Assembly (NCBI GenBank): GCA_003567835.1
Contig: PWYO01000071.1
Span: 1 to 5,628, forward strand
Direction of reading: 5' to 3'
Length of the DNA: 5,628 nucleotides
Source: Actinomycetota bacterium
GTDB taxonomy: Bacteria > Actinomycetota > Humimicrobiia > Humimicrobiales > Humimicrobiaceae
A model generated the notes under the pieces. It did not search any database. It had not been told where the DNA came from and worked only from the letters and a program-made list of their open reading frames with translations. Made by a program: the position numbers and the translations under genes. Each line of letters begins with the position of its first letter. Position 1 is the stretch's first letter. Positions 1-5,628 of the stretch are shown here, one piece after another.

Positions 1-39
1 AGGGTCATAAGAGCCGGGGCAAATTGCAGTTTTTTCCAT
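1..39 (-). CDS. coaD: Phosphopantetheine adenylyltransferase, N-terminal fragment (cut by window edge)
   Basis: Only the first 13 codons are inside the window; they read MEKTAICPGSYDP. This matches the conserved start of CoaD, in which the P-G-S-[FY]-D-P stretch leads into the T/H-x-G-H nucleotidyltransferase motif, which would lie beyond the edge. CoaD is a cytoplasmic enzyme that transfers AMP from ATP to 4'-phosphopantetheine, the penultimate step of coenzyme A synthesis. The ATG lies 12 bp after the rsmD stop, with an AAAGGG ribosome binding site in that gap. The rsmD-coaD pairing is very common in Firmicutes, which strengthens a call resting on few residues. Confidence 0.88.
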   Translation of the reverse strand, partial: MEKTAICPGSYDP

Positions 40-51
40 AAAGCCCTTTCT

Positions 52-603
52 TTAAGGTGTTAAATAAGAGACCTTCTTGTCTCCAAAAGAAGATTCTTTT
101 ACTATATTAAACTTTTTTGTTGCAAAATCTAACCTTTTTTTAAAGAAATACTGGTAAATAATCAATGTCTGGCTGTGGGTTATTTTCTTTTGGGCCAGTA
201 TATAAAAGATTTTTTCCATCACACGATCGGCAATCCGGTAAGGAGGGTCTAGAAAAATCATATCCCAGCACAGGTCTTTGCATGTTTTAAGGAAATGAAC
301 CGCATCTGCCCTTATGATTGTATATTGGCTGCTGTCGATAGGTAAAACATGCATATTGCTTTTTATCAGTTGAATCGCTTGAAGGCTGCGGTCAATAAAA
401 TAGACCAAACCGGCACCCCGGCTTAAAGCTTCCAATCCCAGCGATCCGCTTCCTGCAAATAAATCCAGCACGTTTTTTTCCTCTATTTGGCCGCCGATGC
501 TGCTAAAAATGCTCTCTTTTACCCGATCTTGCGTGGGCCTTATATCCAGGCTTGCAGGGATTTTCAATTTTCTTCCTTTAAATCTTCCAGATATGACCCT
601 GAT
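52..603 (-). CDS. rsmD: 16S rRNA (guanine(966)-N(2))-methyltransferase RsmD, apparent ATC start
   Basis: RsmD methylates N2 of G966 in 16S rRNA, using S-adenosylmethionine, on the assembling small subunit. Counting from the ATC at 603, the protein has 183 residues, the usual family length. It shows the N-terminal R-V-I-S-G-R-F-K-G-R-K-L signature (residues 2-13), IRPTQDRVKES (21-31), the SAM-binding loop LDLFAGSGSLG (46-56) and the catalytic DPPY motif (119-122). The first standard start codon in frame is a TTG at 567. Starting there would remove the conserved signature (12 residues), although that signature is intact just upstream. No ATG, GTG or TTG lies between it and the in-frame stop at 607-609. 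The family start position is occupied by ATC (601-603), 6 bp after an AGGGGG Shine-Dalgarno site. A sequencing error in ATG, or real use of TTG, remains possible. The gene lies 17 bp after fakA and 12 bp before coaD, in the same operon. Confidence 0.93.
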   Translation of the reverse strand: MRVISGRFKGRKLKIPASLDIRPTQDRVKESIFSSIGGQIEEKNVLDLFAGSGSLGLEALSRGAGLVYFIDRSLQAIQLIKSNMHVLPIDSSQYTIIRADAVHFLKTCKDLCWDMIFLDPPYRIADRVMEKIFYILAQKKITHSQTLIIYQYFFKKRLDFATKKFNIVKESSFGDKKVSYLTP

Positions 604-609
604 TTTTTA

Positions 610-615
610 CCCCCT
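610..615 (-). promoter_or_regulatory. Ribosome binding site that decides the rsmD start
   Basis: AGGGGG on the minus strand lies between the fakA stop and rsmD. The spacing to the ATC at 601-603 is 6 bp, the usual optimum. The spacing to the next rare candidate, ATA at 592-594, is 15 bp, which is too long. The TTG at 565-567 has its own weaker site (AAGGA) inside the conserved rsmD signature, so it cannot be excluded from spacing alone. Confidence 0.65.
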
Positions 616-620
616 GTTTA

Positions 621-2303
621 TCATTCAATAGAAAATATATAAGGATACAAGGGCTGGCCGCCATTCTGAAATTCTATATCCAGGTCGGGAAAATACTTCT
701 CGATTCTTTCCTTTATCTGTTCTTTTTCTTCTTTTTTGCTGTCTTTTCCCGCATAAAAAGTAACCACTTCTTCATCACCTTCAACCATATCCCTTACCAG
801 ATCCAGGGTAGCGTCGATCACATTGTCTGAGATTACTTTGACCTTTCCGTCATATAAACCAATATACTGCCCTTTTTTAATCTCTCCCACCACCAGGTTT
901 GCATCCCGGACTGCTGCAGTAACTTCTCCGCTTTTTATGGAATGGATGGCTTCATCCATATTATGGAGATTTTCATCAAGGGCACTGTCAGGATTGTAAT
1001 TGAGCAATGCCGCAATTCCCTGCACAATAGTCTGGGTGGGCACAACCGACAAATTTTTTTTCACAATCCTTTTTGCCTGCTTTGCGGTAGGAATAATATT
1101 TTTATTATTGGGCAGGATAATGATGTGGTCTGCCTGTATTTCATTCATGGTCTTTACCATGTCATAAGTGGAAGGATTCATGGTCTGGCCCCCTTTTATC
1201 ACATGATCCACGCCGATACTCTTAAAGATCTGGGTAAGCCCATCCCCATTGGCCACAGCCACAATGCAGGGCTTTTCAGGTTTCTTTTCTTCAACCGGCT
1301 TTTCACCAATTTTTGCCTGCTGGCTTTGCTCCACCATATTATTGATCTGAATATCATGTAGGGTGCCTTCCCGCAAGGACCTTTGCAGCACCTTGTGGGG
1401 ATGGTTGGTATGAACATGTATTTTTACCAGTTTGGGGCTTCCTACCACCATGGCGCTGTCCCCATAGCCTTCCATTGTATCTTTGAGTCTATCAACATTG
1501 ATATCCTCGCCTTTTACGATTAGTTCTGTGCAATAGGTGTATTTGATATCTGAGGAGACATTCTGGTTATCCGTATTCCGTCGGCTGGATTCTATGGTAC
1601 GGCTATCATGTTTTTTTTCACCCCTGTTGGGAACTTTCTCTTTTTTTTCTCCTACAGCCAGTGTTTCCTGCATAAACCCAAGCTCCTGAAACGCTATTTT
1701 GAGACCCTGTAGGATAACCAGCAAACCTTTGGAGCCTGCATCCACTACATCCGCCTGTTTGAGCACAGGCAGCAAATAGGTGGTCCTGGTCACGGATTTT
1801 TCAGTCTCTTCTATAATCCGGTCCATCAGAGCAGCAAGTTCAACCTGTTGGCTGTGACCATTGACCATTTCTTCTACAAGCTGGCTAATATCCTTAATGG
1901 TGGTCAGCATGGTACCTTCGGTGGGGTTCTGTACAGAACTGTAAGCCATTTCTGTGGCTAAGGCCAAGGCCTCATTCAGGGCATTTAAGTCCAGATTTTC
2001 ACGTTCCATGATCCTGTCAAGAAAACCTTTAAAAATCTGAGACAATATGACCCCTGAATTCCCTCTGGCTCCCATCAGAGCCCCAAAAGAAATGGTTTCT
2101 GAGATATTTTTTACATTAAAGTCGTTCAGATTATGCACTTCTTCATGAATTGATTTTAAAGTAAGCAGCATATTGGTTCCTGTGTCCCCGTCAGGCACGG
2201 GGAAAACATTCAAATTGTTGATGTCCTCCTCCGATTGCTTGAAAGTCTCCAATATGGTATCCAATGTCTTGTGGACTGCGTTCTTCTCCAGTTTTTTAAA
2301 CAT
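621..2303 (-). CDS. fakA: Fatty acid kinase subunit FakA (DAK2/DhaL domain, YloV family)
   Basis: FakA is the ATP-binding subunit that phosphorylates fatty acids held by a FakB (DegV-family) partner. The acyl-phosphate then feeds PlsX/PlsY phospholipid synthesis. Residue numbers here count from a TTG one codon upstream, at 2306. The DhaL-type kinase domain (about 1-205) contains PVPDGDTGTNM (36-46, with the Mg-nucleotide-binding aspartates), GARGNSGVILSQ (79-90) and DAGSKGLLVI (189-198). A polar linker (about 218-253) leads to the middle domain with YTYCTE (Cys259) and KIHVHT (His297, His299), a Cys/His set that I recall as zinc-binding in FakA. After a second charged linker (328-346) comes a C-terminal EDD-like domain from IVAVANGDG to the end. 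At about 560 residues the length fits the family. The start is taken as ATG 2303, 10 bp after AAGG; TTG 2306 (7 bp) is an equal alternative. It is the first gene of the operon with rsmD and coaD. The usual upstream partner asp23 and downstream recG are missing. No fakB is in view. Confidence 0.95.
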   Translation of the reverse strand: MFKKLEKNAVHKTLDTILETFKQSEEDINNLNVFPVPDGDTGTNMLLTLKSIHEEVHNLNDFNVKNISETISFGALMGARGNSGVILSQIFKGFLDRIMERENLDLNALNEALALATEMAYSSVQNPTEGTMLTTIKDISQLVEEMVNGHSQQVELAALMDRIIEETEKSVTRTTYLLPVLKQADVVDAGSKGLLVILQGLKIAFQELGFMQETLAVGEKKEKVPNRGEKKHDSRTIESSRRNTDNQNVSSDIKYTYCTELIVKGEDINVDRLKDTMEGYGDSAMVVGSPKLVKIHVHTNHPHKVLQRSLREGTLHDIQINNMVEQSQQAKIGEKPVEEKKPEKPCIVAVANGDGLTQIFKSIGVDHVIKGGQTMNPSTYDMVKTMNEIQADHIIILPNNKNIIPTAKQAKRIVKKNLSVVPTQTIVQGIAALLNYNPDSALDENLHNMDEAIHSIKSGEVTAAVRDANLVVGEIKKGQYIGLYDGKVKVISDNVIDATLDLVRDMVEGDEEVVTFYAGKDSKKEEKEQIKERIEKYFPDLDIEFQNGGQPLYPYIFSIE

Positions 2304-2357
2304 CAAATTTCATCCTTACTTGTTTTTTATCAAAATACGCAGATAATTTAATACATA

Positions 2358-2386
2358 AGTATACAATAATAATGCAATATGTTCAC
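2358..2386 (-). promoter_or_regulatory. Candidate sigma-A promoter for fakA-rsmD-coaD
   Basis: On the minus strand a near-consensus -10 box, TATACT (2363-2358), sits 17 bp after a weak -35 box, GTGAAC (2386-2381, 3 of 6 matching TTGACA). Transcription would start near 2350 and give a leader of about 45 nt. A second possible pair, TTGCGG with TATTAT at 18 bp spacing, lies slightly upstream. The region is very AT-rich, so chance matches are expected. The call is an inference from position and similarity. Confidence 0.4.
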
Positions 2387-2452
2387 TATCCGCAATGATA
2401 TTGACTCATTTAGAAAAAAATAGTTTCTTATAAAAAATTGAATTGGTTTATC

Positions 2453-2481
2453 TTGATAATTTAAAAATATAGTGTTATATT
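2453..2481 (+). promoter_or_regulatory. Candidate sigma-A promoter for rpmB
   Basis: TTGATA (2453-2458) is followed after exactly 17 bp by TATATT (2476-2481). A TGn extended -10 element (TGT, 2473-2475) lies directly before the -10 box. Transcription would start near 2488, leaving a leader of about 40 nt before the ATG at 2530. The -35 box overlaps a 12-bp palindrome, TTATC-TT-GATAA (2448-2459), which could be an operator or chance in AT-rich DNA. This is the best promoter match in the window. Confidence 0.55.
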
Positions 2482-2529
2482 TCTAGCTGTTAAAAATATT
2501 GACCATTTTTTCACACAGGGAGATCATAG

Positions 2530-2721
2530 ATGTCTAGCAAATGCTTTGTATGCGGGAAAGGCGCCATGGTTGGAAATCATGTGAGCCATTCCCATAAAAA
2601 AACAAAAAGGGTTTTTAAACCCAATATACATAAGATTAAGGCTGAAATCGGGGGCAAGGTAAAAAAAATCAACATATGCTCCCGGTGTTTTCGTGCCAAT
2701 AAAGTCAAAAAGGTTGTCTAA
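2530..2721 (+). CDS. rpmB: 50S ribosomal protein L28 (bL28), zinc-binding (C+) form
   Basis: This is a 63-residue basic protein of the large ribosomal subunit. It carries two CxxC pairs (Cys5/Cys8 in KCFVCGK and Cys50/Cys53 in NICSRCF), which together make the zinc ribbon of C+ type L28. The central part has the typical GNHVSHSHKKTKRVFKPN stretch, where bL28 contacts rRNA. The length matches the bacterial family. The ATG is preceded by AGGGAG (2517-2522) at 7 bp spacing. It is the only plus-strand gene and is divergent from fakA, as rpmB is in many Firmicutes. Because it keeps the zinc cysteines, it would be the zinc-replete version if a C- paralogue exists elsewhere. Its stop is 2 bp from the rsmB stop on the other strand, and a second in-frame TAA follows two codons later. 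Confidence 0.97.
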   Translation: MSSKCFVCGKGAMVGNHVSHSHKKTKRVFKPNIHKIKAEIGGKVKKINICSRCFRANKVKKVV

Positions 2722-2736
2722 GTCTAATCTTTTTTT
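2707..2736. terminator. Weak hairpin shared by the convergent rpmB and rsmB ends, possible bidirectional terminator
   Basis: On the plus strand AAAAAGGTT (2707-2715) can pair with AATCTTTTT (2726-2734) in 9 base pairs, including one G-U wobble, around a 10-nt loop. The T run continues to 2736. On the minus strand the same stem has an A/C mismatch and is followed by its own T run. The rpmB stop codon lies in the loop, and the rsmB stop straddles the edge of the loop. The stem has only one G-C pair, so it would be a weak intrinsic terminator. No better terminator is visible between the genes. Confidence 0.35.
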
Positions 2737-4085
2737 AAGGTACAGGCAAAACCCCCTTCGCTGTCGAAATAGTAAGGTTTTATTTCCAGGTATTTTCGGT
2801 CAGTGAATTTTTTCAAATCCCTATGGATGGACCCGCAGACGGAAAAATCCGGGTACGCTCTTAAAAAAGCTTGTATAAGCTGCTGGTTTTCTATAGGAGA
2901 AAGCGTGCAGGTATAATAGGTTAATTTGCCTCCGGATTTCAAAAAGTGTCTGGCTCTTGCCAAAATCTGCATAGATTCTGCTGCCAGTCTTGCCAAATCT
3001 TGTTTTTTTCTATTGTATTTTACATCCGGATTTTTTGAAATGGTGCCCAGTGCGCTGCAAGGGGCATCAACAAATATCCGGTCAAACCGCATGCCTTGAT
3101 CCAGGGCTCCGAGCTTGGCGGCATCATCGCACAGGATATCAACCGGGCCGGCATCTATTTTTCGAAAGTGCTTTTTCATCTCCTCCACTTTCTTTTTGCT
3201 TATGTCTACGGAAACGATTGTTCCCTTCCTTTCCATCAAGGCATTGGCCAGCAAAGCCTTGCCTCCAGGGGCTGCACATAAATCCAATACTGAATCGCCC
3301 GGCTGCGGCTGTAAAAAATACTTTACAGCAATCTGAGAGGACAGGTCTTGAATGTTTAGCTTCCCTTCCTGGAGCCACGGGCAGCACGCCATCTCTTTTA
3401 GGGAAGAAACCTTAAAATTTGAAACCGCCAGGGCCGGCGGCAGTTCAGCGGATTCGGCTTCTTCTAAATTTAGCATTCCTGCCGCCTTAGAGCGGTTCAT
3501 GCAAGGTTCATTGATCCGGATAAACAGAAAAGGGTTTCTGTTTAGTGTTGTGCACAATTTCTCTGTTTCTTTTATTCCGTAACAGTCCAGCCAATAGGAT
3601 GTCAGCCATAGCGGATAAGAGTAAGCCAAACTGAATCTTTTTTCCGGTTTCAATTTCAGCGCATCAATCCTGCTAAAAAAAACCTGGTAAAGATTTTCAA
3701 TTTTGCTCATTCTGCGCAAAACGGCATTAACAAAATTGGCTGTTTTGGGGTGGGAGAGCGTTTTGGCCATCTCTACAGCCTGGTCCACAATGGAATAGGC
3801 GGGTACTTTTTGCATAAACATGAGCTGGTAGGCGGCCATCCTTAATAGAATCAGCACCGTTGGGTCCATTTTTTCCAGCTTGCGCTTGCAAAACTGGGAT
3901 AGGCCGAAGTCTAAAAAAAGCAAATATTTGATGGTTCCTTTGGTCAGATTATAAATAAAATTCCGCTTGATTCTAGGCATTGAATCATCAAGATGGGCAT
4001 TGATCACCGTTTTTAAAGGTTGTTTTGTCTCCAGGTATGCAGCGATGATTTGATAGGCAGTAAGCCGGTCATTTCCTTGCTTCAA
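2724..4085 (-). CDS. rsmB: 16S rRNA (cytosine(967)-C(5))-methyltransferase RsmB (Sun/Fmu family)
   Basis: RsmB methylates C5 of C967 in 16S rRNA using SAM, forming a covalent cysteine intermediate. Counted from the TTG at 4085 the protein has 453 residues, the normal size. An N-terminal NusB-like RNA-binding domain (about 8-125) precedes the methyltransferase domain. Visible motifs are IQDLSSQIA (245-253), the SAM loop LDLCAAPGGK (267-276), the acidic SAM-binding VDIS, motif IV DAPCS (Cys343) and motif VI TCT with the expected catalytic Cys393. The protein ends in GGFACTLKK, matching the usual final strand. Start choice: the frame is also open to ATG 4115 and TTG 4172, but those overlap fmt by 47 and 104 bp. 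TTG 4085 has GGAG 6 bp upstream, overlaps fmt by only 17 bp and gives an N-terminus (MKQGNDRLTAYQII) of typical family length. The gene is translationally coupled to fmt and is the last in its operon. Confidence 0.94.
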   Translation of the reverse strand: MKQGNDRLTAYQIIAAYLETKQPLKTVINAHLDDSMPRIKRNFIYNLTKGTIKYLLFLDFGLSQFCKRKLEKMDPTVLILLRMAAYQLMFMQKVPAYSIVDQAVEMAKTLSHPKTANFVNAVLRRMSKIENLYQVFFSRIDALKLKPEKRFSLAYSYPLWLTSYWLDCYGIKETEKLCTTLNRNPFLFIRINEPCMNRSKAAGMLNLEEAESAELPPALAVSNFKVSSLKEMACCPWLQEGKLNIQDLSSQIAVKYFLQPQPGDSVLDLCAAPGGKALLANALMERKGTIVSVDISKKKVEEMKKHFRKIDAGPVDILCDDAAKLGALDQGMRFDRIFVDAPCSALGTISKNPDVKYNRKKQDLARLAAESMQILARARHFLKSGGKLTYYTCTLSPIENQQLIQAFLRAYPDFSVCGSIHRDLKKFTDRKYLEIKPYYFDSEGGFACTLKKD

Positions 4086-5010
4086 ACCGGTCTCCGGGTT
4101 GTAGCTGGTATCCATGCAAAAAAGCAATGGCCTCTTGCGGCTTTTTGCCTTCCGGCTGTAATTTCTGCACAAGCAGTGCGCTATTGTTTCCGCATTGTAT
4201 AAAAAAACCTTTTTGCTTGTCTATGCTGGTCACACTTCCCGGCTTCAGCTGCTGGGTGCTAGAAACAGCACTGGCTTTTAAAAATTTAACCCTTTTATGC
4301 TTATAGAAGGAAAAACATCCCGGCCGGGAACTGTAAGCCCTGATTTTATTGGCAATCTCTTCTGCCTTCTCATCCCAGTTTATGGTCAAATCTTGCTTTT
4401 GGAGGTGCTTGGTATAGGTCGCTTTTGTTTCATCCTGGGCAAACAATTCTATATTATGATCTTCAATCTGGGCCAGGGTGGTCTCAAGCAGCGCACTGCC
4501 GAATTTGACCATTTTTTCCTTTAGCCGGTCGCAGTCATCCTCCGGGTGTATGGCAAATTTGGTTTGGCTGTAAAGAGGCCCTGCATCCATCTGCGGATTA
4601 ATTTTCATAATGGATACCCCGGTTTCTTTCTCCCCCATCTTTAAGGCCGTAGAAATGGGTGTCGGTCCCCGGTATTTAGGCAAAAGGGATGGGTGGACAT
4701 TGATGCAATTGCCGGAGAATATTTTTATAAATTCAGGAGGAAGCATGATACCCAATGAAACCACCACTGCCGCGTCCAGGTCTTCGATGCGCAAAGACCG
4801 CATGGTTTTTTGATCCATTTTGCTTGTTTCCAATACCCGTATCCCCAATTCCAGGGCTTTGGCCTTGACGGGATTGTGCTGCATTTTTTTACCTCTTCCC
4901 CGGGGCGCATCGGGATTGGTGACCACCAGGGGGATGTTATGCGTGGAACAATAAAGGGAATCCAAAAAGGGAACTGAAAAAGAGGATGCACCTAAAAAAA
5001 GAAGATTCAT
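4069..5010 (-). CDS. fmt: Methionyl-tRNA formyltransferase
   Basis: Fmt transfers a formyl group from 10-formyltetrahydrofolate to Met-tRNAfMet for translation initiation. The 313-residue protein has the standard two-domain length. The N-terminal Rossmann-type domain has TNPDAPRGRGKKM (31-43, the RGRGKK loop that contacts tRNA), the folate and catalytic motif NVHPSLLPKYRG (104-115) and METGVSIM-like ETGVSIM leading to Asp142. The expected catalytic triad is Asn104, His106 and Asp142. The C-terminal OB-fold tRNA-binding domain begins around 205 (INWDEKAEEIANKIRA). Some usual motifs are altered: the A-Y-G before the active site is S-L-G (85-87), and N-P-W-P-G is S-S-R-P-G (227-231). The ATG shares ATGA with the def stop and has AGGAGG 10 bp upstream (5021-5026). 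Its position next to def fits its role. Confidence 0.95.
   Translation of the reverse strand: MNLLFLGASSFSVPFLDSLYCSTHNIPLVVTNPDAPRGRGKKMQHNPVKAKALELGIRVLETSKMDQKTMRSLRIEDLDAAVVVSLGIMLPPEFIKIFSGNCINVHPSLLPKYRGPTPISTALKMGEKETGVSIMKINPQMDAGPLYSQTKFAIHPEDDCDRLKEKMVKFGSALLETTLAQIEDHNIELFAQDETKATYTKHLQKQDLTINWDEKAEEIANKIRAYSSRPGCFSFYKHKRVKFLKASAVSSTQQLKPGSVTSIDKQKGFFIQCGNNSALLVQKLQPEGKKPQEAIAFLHGYQLQPGDRFEARK
4092..4095 (-). promoter_or_regulatory. Ribosome binding site supporting the TTG start of rsmB, inside fmt
   Basis: GGAG on the minus strand lies inside the fmt coding sequence, 6 bp before the TTG at 4083-4085. The alternative ATG at 4113-4115 has only an AGAGG about 15 bp upstream. The spacing therefore favours the TTG, although ATG is the commoner codon. 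Confidence 0.45.
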
Positions 5011-5519
5011 TTTCGCAAGTCCTCCTCTGATTCCAGCTGGCTGTATTCCAGCATCAACTGTCTTTTTGTTTTTTTGTCAACCCGGTCAATAAACAGCAAA
5101 CCATCCAAATGGTCGACTTCATGCTGCAAAATCCTGGCCATCATTTCCTCTGCCTCCATCTCTATTTTACTCCCATCCATTTTTAATGCCTTCAGCAATA
5201 CTTTTTTAGGCCTATTGACTTCCGTCCGCAGGTTGGGCAAGCTCAGGCATCCCTCTTCTTGCATCTGGCTGCTGGACTCCAGTATTTCCAGCTCAGGATT
5301 GATGTATGCCTCAAATGTACCATCATAGTTTACCACAATCACTCTTTTGGAGACACCGATTTGTGGTGCAGCCAGGCCTACGCCGGGCTGATATCCAGCA
5401 TGGATCGAATCCTGCATGTCTTTTATCAAGCTTTGTATGTTTTCATCTATTTTTTTGACAGGGCTGCTTTTTTCCCGCAATACGGGATCTCCAAGCACCC
5501 TTATTTTTTTTAAAGCCAT
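5007..5519 (-). CDS. def: Peptide deformylase
   Basis: This is a cytoplasmic metal hydrolase, usually iron-dependent, that removes the N-formyl group from new proteins and so undoes the product of Fmt. The 170-residue sequence has all three family motifs in order: GVGLAAPQIG (46-55), EGCLSLP (89-95) with metal ligand Cys91, and QHEVDH (132-137) with ligands His133 and His137 and catalytic Glu134. All catalytic residues are intact, and the length and the conserved VLGDPVLR start fit a type 1 bacterial deformylase. The ATG follows AAGGA (5525-5529) at 5 bp. It begins 14 bp after the priA stop and overlaps fmt by 4 bp, so the three genes are probably cotranscribed. Confidence 0.97.
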   Translation of the reverse strand: MALKKIRVLGDPVLREKSSPVKKIDENIQSLIKDMQDSIHAGYQPGVGLAAPQIGVSKRVIVVNYDGTFEAYINPELEILESSSQMQEEGCLSLPNLRTEVNRPKKVLLKALKMDGSKIEMEAEEMMARILQHEVDHLDGLLFIDRVDKKTKRQLMLEYSQLESEEDLRK

Positions 5520-5533
5520 AACCTTCCTTCCAA

Positions 5534-5628
5534 TTAAAGAATCCAGGATGGGTCGACATCTATTATAACCTTATTTTGTTCCTGTTTGCCAAAATTTTTT
5601 ATGGTTTTTTTTAACCTGGCCAGGATTC
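5534..5628 (-). CDS. priA: Primosomal protein N' (PriA helicase), C-terminal end (cut by window edge)
   Basis: The last 30 codons lie inside the window and end in VIIDVDPSWIL before a TAA. An [IV]-D-V-D-P-x-x-[IL]-L ending, preceded by a helix of the ILARLKKTIK type, is characteristic of PriA, the 3'-5' DNA helicase that reloads the replication machinery at stalled forks. The call rests on this tail and on position: priA directly before def and fmt is a common Firmicute arrangement. The helicase and zinc-binding domains are outside the window. An A-run of 8 near the edge encodes the Lys-rich part. Confidence 0.85.
   Translation of the reverse strand, partial: ILARLKKTIKNFGKQEQNKVIIDVDPSWIL

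Noticed and set aside
942..1361. Plus-strand open frame of 139 codons inside fakA
   Set aside because: It lies antisense to well conserved FakA coding sequence, has no recognisable domain and no clear ribosome binding site. It is a shadow of the real gene.
2401..2434. TTGACT followed by TATAAA upstream of rpmB as a promoter
   Set aside because: The boxes are 22 bp apart, too far for sigma-A; the TTGATA/TATATT pair downstream has 17 bp and an extended -10.
2304..2529. Possible riboswitch, small RNA or missing asp23 remnant in the divergent intergenic region
   Set aside because: The stretch is short, AT-rich and mostly taken up by two promoters and leaders; I see no GC-rich stems, no conserved motif and no Asp23-like reading frame.
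2990..3415. Plus-strand open frames (141, 61, 73 codons) and a minus-strand frame of 82 codons in rsmB
   Set aside because: All overlap the conserved SAM-binding half of RsmB in other frames, with low-complexity translations and no family signature.
4725..4991. Minus-strand frame of 88 codons within fmt
   Set aside because: It is frame-shifted relative to intact, motif-bearing Fmt; its Trp/Pro-rich translation is typical of an out-of-frame read.
5074..5513. Two plus-strand frames of 84 codons over def
   Set aside because: They are antisense to intact peptide deformylase with all three motifs; there is no independent evidence of coding.

Overview
The window is a block of ordinary housekeeping genes from a low-to-moderate GC bacterium, most likely a Firmicute (Bacillota) of the Clostridia type. 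Three things support this. The gene set and order (priA, def, fmt, rsmB, then rpmB transcribed against its neighbours, then fakA, rsmD, coaD) is a condensed form of a locus typical of Firmicutes. A FakA-type fatty acid kinase is present. The genes have purine-rich Shine-Dalgarno sites, A-rich codons and several non-ATG starts. Genus or family cannot be read from the sequence.

Layout. All genes except rpmB lie on the minus strand, so they read from right to left. At the right edge are the last 30 codons of priA (replication restart helicase). These are followed by def (peptide deformylase), fmt (Met-tRNA formyltransferase) and rsmB (16S rRNA m5C967 methyltransferase). These four are tightly packed: a 14-bp gap, a 4-bp ATGA overlap and a short fmt/rsmB overlap, so they look like one operon. 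rpmB (ribosomal protein L28, zinc-binding form) runs on the plus strand and meets rsmB tail to tail, with 2 bp between the stop codons. An AT-rich divergent intergenic region of about 225 bp follows, with plausible sigma-A promoters pointing both ways. The second minus-strand operon then begins: fakA, rsmD (16S rRNA m2G966 methyltransferase) and the first 13 codons of coaD (phosphopantetheine adenylyltransferase).

How the genes work together. def and fmt are the paired enzymes that add and remove the formyl group at the start of proteins. rsmB and rsmD each modify a neighbouring base of 16S rRNA (967 and 966), and rpmB is a large-subunit protein, so most of the window serves translation. fakA (exogenous fatty acid activation) and coaD (coenzyme A synthesis) serve lipid and acyl metabolism.

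I see no mobile element, CRISPR array, tRNA, rRNA, riboswitch or defence system, and no credible undescribed system. The points worth a second look are small: rsmD appears to start at an ATC codon behind a strong Shine-Dalgarno site; several genes usually found in this locus are absent (asp23, recG and the rlmN-prpC-prkC-rsgA-rpe block); and rpmB and rsmB share a weak hairpin that holds both stop codons.
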